Shown: piece by piece, positions 1 to 5,953 of the stretch
Layout: every line of letters begins with the position of its first letter
Numbering within the stretch: the first letter of the stretch is position 1
Origin: an uncultured Bacteroidales bacterium
GTDB lineage: Bacteria > Bacteroidota > Bacteroidia > Bacteroidales > Muribaculaceae
DNA: 8,147 bases
NCBI GenBank assembly: GCA_947177325.1
Contig: CAMWUH010000083.1
Span: 1-8,147, forward strand
Direction: 5' to 3'
The notes under the pieces: model-generated
Databases searched by the model: none
Seen by the model: the letters and a program-made list of their open reading frames with translations, nothing else
What the model was told of the DNA's origin: nothing
Position numbers and translations under genes: made by a program

Positions 1-945
1 GCTCCACTGTCCGGTGGGGCCCGAGGTTATGAGCTGCATGCCCCAGTTGTCGGGATGTTCTGAGGGAAAGGCGCGGTTGACATCGCGAATGTCGACCTGG
101 CGCGAGTAGTTCCAATCGATAGCGAAAGAGTGGTTGAGGCTCTTGACGATAGGGCCTTCGACGCGGATGTGGGCGTCGCGCCAGATGCCGTGTTTCCGGC
201 CGTTGACATAGCGGTCGGCGATATTCATGCCGCCGATATAGCCTATGTTGCCGTCGATAATGGCTATTTTACGGTGGTTGCGCCAGTTGATGCGTGTGCC
301 AAGAATAGGGAAGGTTACCTTGAAAAACGGGTATACACCGATACCGGCATCGGCCATTCGCTTGAAAAACCGGCGCTTGGTTTTGAACGAACCGACATGG
401 TCGTAGATTACTTTTACATCGAGGCCTTCGCGCGCTTTCTGAATGAGGAGTTCGGCTAAGCGAGAGCCGATTTCATCATCTTGGAATATGTAGTACTGGA
501 GATAGATGAACCGTTTGGCCTTTTTGATGTCGTCAATCAGCTTATCCATTTTGGTTTGGCCGTCGGCGAAATGGGTGGCCGAGTTGCCTTGATAGAATGG
601 CGCCGACATAAGCGATTGGCCCAGACGTATAAGCTGATTGCTCTCGGCCGAGAGGCCGGTTTCAGTTGGGGAGAAAGGACTCGCCGGCTCGTGGCGCTTT
701 AGCTTGCGGCGACGTCGGCGCGACATGAATTGCTTGTTTTTGATGCTTCGACCAAAAAGCAGATAAAGCACCAACCCGAGCACCGGGACGACGAGCAACA
801 CCGTCATCCATGCCAGCGTTTTGACGGGGTTGCGATTTTCTGAAAGCATAACACCAACTACACTGAGCACTGTAACGGCATAGGCCACGACAAGCACCCA
901 GTAGATCCACTCGAAGTGAAACTGGTCAGTGAGAGTTTCAGGCAT
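1..945 (-). CDS. cls: Cardiolipin synthase (phospholipase D superfamily), 3' part beyond window
   Basis: I translated this frame by hand: 315 codons are open from the ATG at 945-943 to the left edge, so the C-terminal part is missing. Two hydrophobic segments lie at about residues 15-34 and 43-68. The second follows NRNP (37-40), the hallmark of the PLDc_N membrane anchor of Cls enzymes. A basic cluster (76-85) follows, then the first PLD catalytic domain with a complete HKD motif: H224, K226 and D231 in NHRKIAIIDG. The second HKD domain expected in a family of roughly 480 residues would lie outside the window. The enzyme joins two phosphatidylglycerols into cardiolipin plus glycerol at the inner membrane. 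Its ATG lies inside the last codons of the upstream acyl-CoA ligase (8-bp overlap), so translation is probably coupled. The family call is firm; the exact donor lipid is inferred. Confidence 0.93.
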   Translation of the reverse strand, partial: MPETLTDQFHFEWIYWVLVVAYAVTVLSVVGVMLSENRNPVKTLAWMTVLLVVPVLGLVLYLLFGRSIKNKQFMSRRRRRKLKRHEPASPFSPTETGLSAESNQLIRLGQSLMSAPFYQGNSATHFADGQTKMDKLIDDIKKAKRFIYLQYYIFQDDEIGSRLAELLIQKAREGLDVKVIYDHVGSFKTKRRFFKRMADAGIGVYPFFKVTFPILGTRINWRNHRKIAIIDGNIGYIGGMNIADRYVNGRKHGIWRDAHIRVEGPIVKSLNHSFAIDWNYSRQVDIRDVNRAFPSEHPDNWGMQLITSGPTGQWS

Positions 946-2740
946 ACATAGCTTCTATTTCATGGGCGAAGTGAGATGAAACAACGGGGCGACGAATTTT
1001 TTGTGTGTTGGTGAGTTCGCCCATTTCCATTGTCAGTTCGCGAGGGATAAGTGTAAATTTTTTGATTTTTTCAAAGTTGGCAAACCCTTTCTGAAGGCGC
1101 TCGATACGTTCAGAAATCATTTTTTTGATTTCGGAATTTTTGACAAGTTCTTCAAGATTTTTATAGGCGATGTGCTTGCGTCGTGCATAATCTTTAAGCG
1201 CTTCGAAAGCAGGAATTATGATAGCGGTGACATATTTGCGCTTGTCGCCGATAACGGCCACTTGCTCAATGAATTTGTCCTCGCCCAGGCGCGCCTCTAT
1301 GGCTTGCGGGGCAATGTATTTGCCGTTGGAGGTTTTGAAGAGGTCTTTGAGGCGGTCAGTCAGAACGAGGGCTCCGGTAGCGTCCATTCGTCCGGCATCG
1401 CCGGTGCGGAACCAACCGTCGGGTGTGAAAGCCTCGGCAGTGGCCTCAGGCTTGTTGTAGTAACCGCGCATAACGGTGGGTCCTTTAACGAGGATTTCGT
1501 CGTCGGCACCGATTTTCACCTCAACACCGGGCAGTGGAGTTCCGATAGTTCCGATTTCAAAGCCTACGGCGGGGAAGAGGGTAACGGTAGCAGTGGTTTC
1601 GGAGAGGCCGTAGCCTATGTAGATGTAGATGCCGCAAGCGTGGAAAAATTCTGTGATGTTAGCGCTCAACGGGGCGCCGGCAGTGGGAAAGATGTTGCCG
1701 TTTTCAACCCCGATGATACGTTTCATGGGGGTGAAAATTTTCTTGTCGAAGAAGCGATACTGCGCTTCGACCCACCATGGGGCTTTCTTGCCAAGGCGAG
1801 CATATTGGAGGTTGCGGATGCGGCCGATCTTCAATGCTCGGTTCATCATCCACTTTTTGATGCCACGGGTGCGTGAGAGTTTGTCGTCGATTGCCGAGTA
1901 GACTTTTTCCCAGAAACGAGGCACGGAGCACATGCAAGTGGGACGCACCTCTTTGACGGCATCTTGAATTTCTTTGGGGTTCGGGTTGATGTTGACCACC
2001 ACACGCTGCATGAGGCAGAAGTAGCTCCATGCTTTCTCAAATATGTGGCTCAAGGGGAGGAAACAGAGCGAAGTGTCGCGGTCAGTTACCATCTCGAGCT
2101 TTTCGGCGTGGAATTGCAGGGCAGCGTTGAAGGCCGAGTGGGGGAGAATGGCGCCTTTGGGCTCGCCGGTGGTTCCGGAGGTGTAGATGAGTGTCGCGAC
2201 ATCTTCGGGCGAAGCCGCCGATTTTCTGCGCTCCACCTCTTTGCGTGTAGTCACAGAGGCTGAGCGACCTATGTGGAGGAGGCGGTCAAATGAAATGGTA
2301 GTGAGGTCGCCGTGGGCTTTGTTGACCTCTTTGATAGTTACGATTTGGCGCAGCGAGGGGTTGGCACGTTGCACCTCCATAGCAATGTCATATTGAGTTT
2401 GGTCGCCTACAATCATGAAGTTGATGCCGGCATCTTTAACTATGTAGCTGACTTGCTCGGTTGAGGAAGTGGAGTAGATTGAAACCGGCACGGCACGGTT
2501 GCAGTATGCAGCGAAATCGCTGATTATGATTTCGGCGTGGTTAGATGAAAAAATGCCGATTTTATCATCTTCTTTTACTCCGGATATTTGCAAAGCGGCA
2601 GCAACCAGTTCGACTTTATCTTTGAGTTGAAGCCAAGTGGTGGGTTGCCAGTTGCCGGCGCTGATGCGCTCGGTCAGAGCAACGCGCTCGGGATAAGCGC
2701 AAGCGTTGTCGAATATTATATTGGTGAGAATATTTCTCAT
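938..2740 (-). CDS. Long-chain acyl-CoA ligase (AMP-forming fatty acid:CoA ligase)
   Basis: This 600-residue member of the ANL adenylating superfamily activates fatty acids with ATP and CoA to acyl-CoA, AMP and PPi, probably at the cytoplasmic face of the membrane. Motifs appear in order: the phosphate-binding loop YTSGTTGEPKG (186-196), GYGLSETTA (376-384), WFRTGD with the ribose-binding Asp (443-448), the hinge DRLKD (462-466), and a C-terminal TNTQKIRR holding the likely catalytic lysine K581. All look intact and the length matches the family. I chose the start at 2740 because MRNILTNI begins the region resembling family N-termini. The frame is open to 2899 and has another ATG at 2797, but that one sits just after the predicted -7 box and touches a leader stem-loop. 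It overlaps the cardiolipin synthase gene downstream, suggesting a lipid-supply operon. Substrate chain length cannot be read from the sequence. Confidence 0.93.
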   Translation of the reverse strand: MRNILTNIIFDNACAYPERVALTERISAGNWQPTTWLQLKDKVELVAAALQISGVKEDDKIGIFSSNHAEIIISDFAAYCNRAVPVSIYSTSSTEQVSYIVKDAGINFMIVGDQTQYDIAMEVQRANPSLRQIVTIKEVNKAHGDLTTISFDRLLHIGRSASVTTRKEVERRKSAASPEDVATLIYTSGTTGEPKGAILPHSAFNAALQFHAEKLEMVTDRDTSLCFLPLSHIFEKAWSYFCLMQRVVVNINPNPKEIQDAVKEVRPTCMCSVPRFWEKVYSAIDDKLSRTRGIKKWMMNRALKIGRIRNLQYARLGKKAPWWVEAQYRFFDKKIFTPMKRIIGVENGNIFPTAGAPLSANITEFFHACGIYIYIGYGLSETTATVTLFPAVGFEIGTIGTPLPGVEVKIGADDEILVKGPTVMRGYYNKPEATAEAFTPDGWFRTGDAGRMDATGALVLTDRLKDLFKTSNGKYIAPQAIEARLGEDKFIEQVAVIGDKRKYVTAIIIPAFEALKDYARRKHIAYKNLEELVKNSEIKKMISERIERLQKGFANFEKIKKFTLIPRELTMEMGELTNTQKIRRPVVSSHFAHEIEAMYA

Positions 2741-2757
2741 AGATAAATAGAATTTTT

Positions 2758-2795
2758 GCAGCCAAAAGTGGCCTCGGGAGGGCTTTTGCGGCTGC
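2758..2795 (-). promoter_or_regulatory. Stem-loop in the mRNA leader of the acyl-CoA ligase gene
   Basis: On the minus strand GCAGCC at the 5' side pairs with GGCTGC at the 3' side, then after a 2-nt bulge AAAAG pairs with CTTTT, giving 11 base pairs capped by a short GC-rich inner hairpin. It begins a few bases after the start point predicted from the -7 box at 2806-2813 and ends 17 bases before the ATG. The bases between stem and ATG are A/T-rich and unpaired. No T-run follows in either direction, so it does not look like a terminator. A role in mRNA stability or translation control is inferred. Confidence 0.6.
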
Positions 2796-2805
2796 ATAGT
2801 TACTG

Positions 2806-2839
2806 CAAAGATACTACCTTTTGTTAATATAATAACAAA
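2806..2839 (-). promoter_or_regulatory. Predicted promoter of the acyl-CoA ligase / cardiolipin synthase pair
   Basis: The minus strand carries TATCTTTG at 2813-2806, a full match to the Bacteroidota -7 consensus TAnnTTTG. TTTG at 2839-2836 lies 22 bases upstream and could be the -33 element, although this spacing is slightly long. The start point would fall near 2799, giving a leader of about 60 bases. Confidence 0.6.
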
Positions 2840-2930
2840 TTTAAGGGCTAAACAGTCGATGAGTTGGTGATTTTTTATTATTTGTGAAAAAATATACAAT
2901 AAAGATTATAGTTTATAATTGAAAAATCAT

Positions 2931-2938
2931 TATCTTTG
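2931..2938 (+). promoter_or_regulatory. Predicted -7 promoter element of the LytM-like gene
   Basis: TATCTTTG matches the Bacteroidota -7 consensus TAnnTTTG and is identical to the divergent site at 2806-2813. No convincing TTTG -33 box is seen at the usual distance. The element ends only 4 bases before the ATG at 2943, so the mRNA may have little or no leader, or the true start may lie elsewhere. Confidence 0.5.
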
Positions 2939-2942
2939 CCGT

Positions 2943-3827
2943 ATGGCTGAAAATAATCGCGAAAATATCAGATCTGTTGATGAAGCGGAGAAGCCCGCCA
3001 AGCGTAAGCGCATGAAGCTGAAAGTGCCTCGGCGCTATCGTCTGTCGTTTGTCAACGAGGGCACTCTCAATAGTGTGTGGACCATTGGGATGAGTCGCAC
3101 ACGGATGCGCATCTACATAGCGCTGATAGTTGTGGCGCTGGTTATGCTCGGGTCGTTTATTATCTCATTCACTCCGCTGCGCACATTGCTCCCGGGATAT
3201 CTTCGCAAGGGTGAGCGGCGTGAATATATCGAGGCATCTGAAAGGCTCGACTCTATCGTTGAGAAGTCAACCGTTATGGAGGCATATATAACCAACATAA
3301 ACGACATAATGACTGATAACATTGATATTGACTCGCTCAAGCGCGCCCCACACTTGCTGACACTCTCAAATGAGGATTCCTTAGTAGGACCCACGTCGGC
3401 CGAAGCGGCCTACGTAGAGCAATATCTGGCTCGCGAAAATTTCAATATTGATGCCCGCATGGCCGCTGCCGACTCGCCGCTGATGGTAGCTCCGGTCGAT
3501 GGTGCTGTTGTGGCTCAAGGCTCAAAGCCGTCATCAACTATTATCACTTTGCCCCGTCAATCGCGCTTGCCTGTAAAGGCTGTGGCGCAAGGGATTGTTC
3601 TTGAAGCAGCCAAGACTGACGCCGGCGGATACAACGTAGTGGTGCAACACCCCGACGGCTTCGTCAGTCGCTACGGCCGATTGGCAGAGTGCTTCGTAAA
3701 ACCCGGACAATCATTGGAGGCCGAGACGCGCTTGGGAGTGGTTAACGCCACCGACAATCGACGCCTTGACTTCTCGCTGTGGCAAGGGGCTTCGCAGGTA
3801 GAACCAACCCGATTGATTGCTTTCTGA
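2943..3827 (+). CDS. Membrane-anchored LytM/M23-like protein, probably catalytically inactive
   Basis: This 294-residue protein has a basic cytoplasmic N-terminus (19-32), a segment typical of Bacteroidales M23 proteins (RYRLSFVNEGTL, 31-42), one membrane helix (about 57-76), a periplasmic linker (77-177) and a C-terminal LytM-like domain (about 178-294). M23 peptidases bind zinc through an HxxxD and an HxH motif. Here the first region reads PSSTIITLP (196-204) with no His. The position of the helper His in YAHL reads YGRL (244-247), and the usual HLHFELW reads RLDFSLW (274-280). The fold should remain, but zinc hydrolysis of peptidoglycan crosslinks seems impossible. It may act as a regulator or binder, as degenerate LytM proteins such as EnvC do for amidases; that role is inferred. 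I prefer this ATG over an in-frame TTG at 2919 because the predicted promoter box lies between them. Confidence 0.82.
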   Translation: MAENNRENIRSVDEAEKPAKRKRMKLKVPRRYRLSFVNEGTLNSVWTIGMSRTRMRIYIALIVVALVMLGSFIISFTPLRTLLPGYLRKGERREYIEASERLDSIVEKSTVMEAYITNINDIMTDNIDIDSLKRAPHLLTLSNEDSLVGPTSAEAAYVEQYLARENFNIDARMAAADSPLMVAPVDGAVVAQGSKPSSTIITLPRQSRLPVKAVAQGIVLEAAKTDAGGYNVVVQHPDGFVSRYGRLAECFVKPGQSLEAETRLGVVNATDNRRLDFSLWQGASQVEPTRLIAF

Positions 3828-3887
3828 TGACTTTTCTGTTTCCATAATATTCACTATTTAACAATTTTCCAAGGTTATTTTTTTTGA

Positions 3888-5249
3888 ATGGGTTCCAACG
3901 TTACATTTCGCTCTAAGATAGGACTGGTAGCCGCTACTGTTGGGTCGGCTGTAGGATTAGGCAACATTTGGCGCTTTCCGGCTGAAACGCAAGCTAATGG
4001 CGGTGCTGCATTCTTGCTGATTTATATACTTTGCGTAGCAGTGCTGGGCCTACCGCTTATGTTAGGGGAGTTTGCCATAGGGCGCGCTGCCGGTTCAGAC
4101 CCTATTTCTGACTACAAGCGGCTTTCGCCCGGGTCGCGCTGGTGGATGATTGGCATAACGGGTATCTTGGCCGCTTACGTAATTCTGTGCTTCTATACAG
4201 TGGTGGCCGGTTGGACTCTGGAATATCTTGTTGACTCAGTGAGCGGATCGCTCTATGCAGCCACAGTAGCCGGGGGCGCGGAGCCTTATAAGGTAATAAT
4301 GGAGCAAAATATCACCTCCGACCTAAAACCTGTTATCTTCTCAATCATATTGATATTGGCCAATGGTGCGATATTGCTCGGCGGAGTACAGAAAGGGATA
4401 GAACGGATTTCAAATCTGATGATGCCGCTGCTGTTCCTGTTGCTGTTGGTGTTTTGCGTCGCGTCGCTGACGATGCCCGGAGCCGGAGCGGGGATGAAGT
4501 TTTTCCTCACTCCTGATTTCTCTAAAGTTACGGCCTCTACGGTAATCAACGCTATGGGTCAGGCATTTTTCTCGCTGAGTTTGGGTATGGGTGTTTTGAT
4601 GACCTATTCAGCTTACTTTCCTAAAGATACCAGATTGGGTAAAACATCGGTTATTGTGGCCGGATGCGATATGCTTGTTGCAATAATGATGGGTGTTATA
4701 ATCTTCCCTGCAATCATGACTTTCGGGCTTGAAGGTGAAACCTTTGAGGGTGCCTCACTTGTGTTTGTGACAATGCCGGAGATTTTTGCCCACATGCCAA
4801 TGCCGCAACTGTGGTCGACTCTCTTCTTCCTGCTCCTGCTTGTGGCTGCGCTGACCTCGACAATATCGATTTCAGAAGTAGCCGTCAGATTTTTGCAAGA
4901 CCGTTTCAAAATGACGCGCCGTAAGGCTGTGATATTGGTGATGCTGCCCTTGTTTTTGCTCAGTCCTATCTGCTCGTTGGCTAACGGGTCGTTGAGCGAT
5001 ATTCAGCTTTTCGGTCTCACTATATTCGGGATGATGGACTTTTTCGCTACGAATATTTTGCTGCCGCTGGGCGCATTGCTGATGGCGCTGTATTATATAT
5101 TTGCTGCCCCGAAGGGACTGCTGCGCAATGAGTTGACTAACAACGGGCTTATTAAAGCCCCCTATGCAGCGTTAGTGGAAATGCTCATTAAGTGGGTGGC
5201 GCCGGTGTTGATTCTCATAATTTTTGTTTGCACCTTCATCAAATTCTAA
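3888..5249 (+). CDS. Sodium:neurotransmitter symporter (NSS/SNF) family amino-acid transporter
   Basis: This 453-residue polytopic protein has about 11 hydrophobic helices, the usual layout of bacterial NSS transporters. Helix 1 carries the signature AVGLGNIWRFP (21-31). N26 matches the Na1-site Asn of LeuT (N27). Helix 8 has T323 and S324, matching the Na2-site pair T354/S355. The unwound helix-6 region, QAFFSLSLGMG (225-235), is well conserved. Family members import amino acids with Na+ across the inner membrane. M234 sits where LeuT has F259; from memory the tryptophan/hydrophobic-residue transporter MhsT also has Met there, so a bulky hydrophobic amino acid is a reasonable guess. It starts 60 bp after the LytM-like gene and ends 15 bp before a small gene, so it may share their transcript. 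No own promoter was recognised. The family is certain; the substrate is not. Confidence 0.93.
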   Translation: MGSNVTFRSKIGLVAATVGSAVGLGNIWRFPAETQANGGAAFLLIYILCVAVLGLPLMLGEFAIGRAAGSDPISDYKRLSPGSRWWMIGITGILAAYVILCFYTVVAGWTLEYLVDSVSGSLYAATVAGGAEPYKVIMEQNITSDLKPVIFSIILILANGAILLGGVQKGIERISNLMMPLLFLLLLVFCVASLTMPGAGAGMKFFLTPDFSKVTASTVINAMGQAFFSLSLGMGVLMTYSAYFPKDTRLGKTSVIVAGCDMLVAIMMGVIIFPAIMTFGLEGETFEGASLVFVTMPEIFAHMPMPQLWSTLFFLLLLVAALTSTISISEVAVRFLQDRFKMTRRKAVILVMLPLFLLSPICSLANGSLSDIQLFGLTIFGMMDFFATNILLPLGALLMALYYIFAAPKGLLRNELTNNGLIKAPYAALVEMLIKWVAPVLILIIFVCTFIKF

Positions 5250-5264
5250 TCCTTTAATTGAGGT

Positions 5265-5609
5265 ATGGGCACGACAAAGCGCGAAGTTTCACGATTGATT
5301 GACCGTAATCGCGCGGGCTATATAGTCGTGGTAGTGGCGCTGTTAGCGCTCGCCTTTGTCATTCACAGGCCTGACCGGAAGTCAGTTTCTGCTACGAAGG
5401 CGGTTGGAGTGGAGCCGGCAGCTGCGGAGATGGTTGGTGCGGAGTCAGATGCAACGGTCAGTGGACCTGACAACTTACCGCCAACACCAAAAAAGAAAAA
5501 GCGCTCGCGAAAATCGTCGAGCTCAGGCAGAAAAGCTAATAAACCGTCCTCAAACACGCCGAAATCCTCGCGCCCGGCTTCACTTTCGCCCCTCGACTCC
5601 CCACTCTAA
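5265..5609 (+). CDS. Small single-pass membrane protein with Lys/Ser/Pro-rich tail, function unknown
   Basis: I do not recognise this 114-residue protein. It has a short charged N-terminus (1-16), one clear membrane helix (about 19-34), an acidic/Ala-rich stretch (45-70), and a low-complexity tail dominated by Lys, Ser, Pro and Arg (75-107) that includes a KKKKR run (76-80). Its start lies 15 bases after the transporter stop, preceded by a weak purine stretch GAGG, so it is probably translated from the same transcript. The basic tail might touch nucleic acid, membrane lipid or cell-wall polymer, but nothing in the sequence decides this. Its TAA stop abuts the inverted repeat at 5610, so the C-terminus could have been set or trimmed by insertion of that element. 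An overlapping frame (5356-5634) is less likely because it lacks a membrane helix and a start linked to the upstream gene. Confidence 0.6.
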   Translation: MGTTKREVSRLIDRNRAGYIVVVVALLALAFVIHRPDRKSVSATKAVGVEPAAAEMVGAESDATVSGPDNLPPTPKKKKRSRKSSSSGRKANKPSSNTPKSSRPASLSPLDSPL

Positions 5610-5858
5610 GATCCGGCTCCCCAATATTTGTTAATGCGGTGGTAAGGTAACTTTTTGCCACAGTACACAATTACAAGTGCCAAAAATATCATTATTCTTA
5701 CTTATCCGTGGCATGAGTTACCATTTCCACTGCCAATCGTCACGCATCTGCGTCGGCTTGTTTCGGTCACAATGCAACCACATTGCACCCTCACTGCGCG
5801 AACACATCTGCATAACGCTTGACCGCCTCAGCATTAACAAATATTAGGGAATCGGGTC
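5610..5858. repeat. 249-bp palindromic element with 33-bp inverted-repeat ends (MITE-like)
   Basis: Positions 5610-5642 and the reverse complement of 5826-5858 match at 27 of 33 bases, including a perfect 15-bp core (AATATTTGTTAATGC, 5623-5637). TAA flanks both ends (5607-5609 and 5859-5861), which could be a 3-bp target duplication; the left copy is also the stop codon of the upstream gene. The interior has no credible ORF but contains smaller inverted repeats: 5646-5661 with 5708-5722, 5764-5769 with 5820-5825, and a 5-bp hairpin at 5773-5787. The whole could fold into a branched structure. A miniature transposable element or interspersed repeat is the best reading; a structured RNA is the alternative. 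No transposase is present. Confidence 0.55.
5646..5722. repeat. Inner inverted repeat of the palindromic element
   Basis: GGTAACT...TGCCAC (5646-5661) faces GTGGCA...AGTTACC (5708-5722); only a few central bases fail to pair, with a loop of 46 bases. Part of the left arm could instead pair locally, TTTTTG at 5652-5657 with CAAAAA at 5681-5686 and CAC with GTG inside, so two folds compete. It adds to the case that 5610-5858 is one designed or palindromic unit. Confidence 0.45.
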
Positions 5859-5904
5859 TAACTTTTTTGTTGTGAAATTGCAGGGGAGATAGCAGGGAAT
5901 TTTG

Positions 5905-5912
5905 TAACTTTG
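5905..5912 (+). promoter_or_regulatory. Predicted -7 promoter element of folP
   Basis: TAACTTTG fits the Bacteroidota -7 consensus TAnnTTTG and lies 41 bases before the folP ATG, a normal leader length. The closest candidate -33 triplet, TTG at 5878-5880, is 24 bases upstream and therefore weakly placed. It lies outside the palindromic element, which ends at 5858. Confidence 0.5.
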
Positions 5913-5930
5913 TAGTCAGCGACCTCGGGC

Positions 5931-5950
5931 GTTTTTGAATCGACAAAAAC
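5931..5950 (+). promoter_or_regulatory. Small perfect hairpin directly before the folP start codon
   Basis: GTTTTTG (5931-5937) and CAAAAAC (5944-5950) form a perfect 7-bp stem with a 6-base loop, ending 3 bases before the ATG at 5954. It is A/T-rich and thus weak. It could influence ribosome access to this start, or favour the in-frame ATGs at 5969 or 5975. It may also be chance. Confidence 0.3.
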
Positions 5951-5953
5951 CGG

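Noticed and set aside
130..702. Plus-strand open frames opposite the left-end gene
   Set aside because: The opposite strand encodes a cardiolipin synthase with an intact HKD motif and PLDc_N anchor; these are shadows.
1001..1876. 291-codon open frame on the plus strand
   Set aside because: It lies wholly antisense to the well-supported acyl-CoA ligase, and its translation shows no domain or plausible composition.
2758..2795. Intrinsic terminator
   Set aside because: The stem is strong but no T-run follows it on either strand, and it lies between a promoter and its gene.
2919..2942. TTG start extending the LytM-like protein by 8 residues
   Set aside because: The extension would run across the predicted -7 promoter box, and family-like sequence begins after the ATG at 2943.
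3828..3887. Separate promoter for the NSS transporter
   Set aside because: The A/T-rich spacer has no exact TAnnTTTG match; the T-run before the ATG has too many T residues to fit.
5356..5634. 92-codon frame overlapping the small membrane protein
   Set aside because: It is Arg-rich with no domain or membrane helix, and it starts inside the better-placed gene at 5265.
5610..5953. Folate or other known riboswitch upstream of folP
   Set aside because: No conserved motif of a riboswitch class I know was seen. The -7 box at 5905 would also start transcription after the palindromic element.
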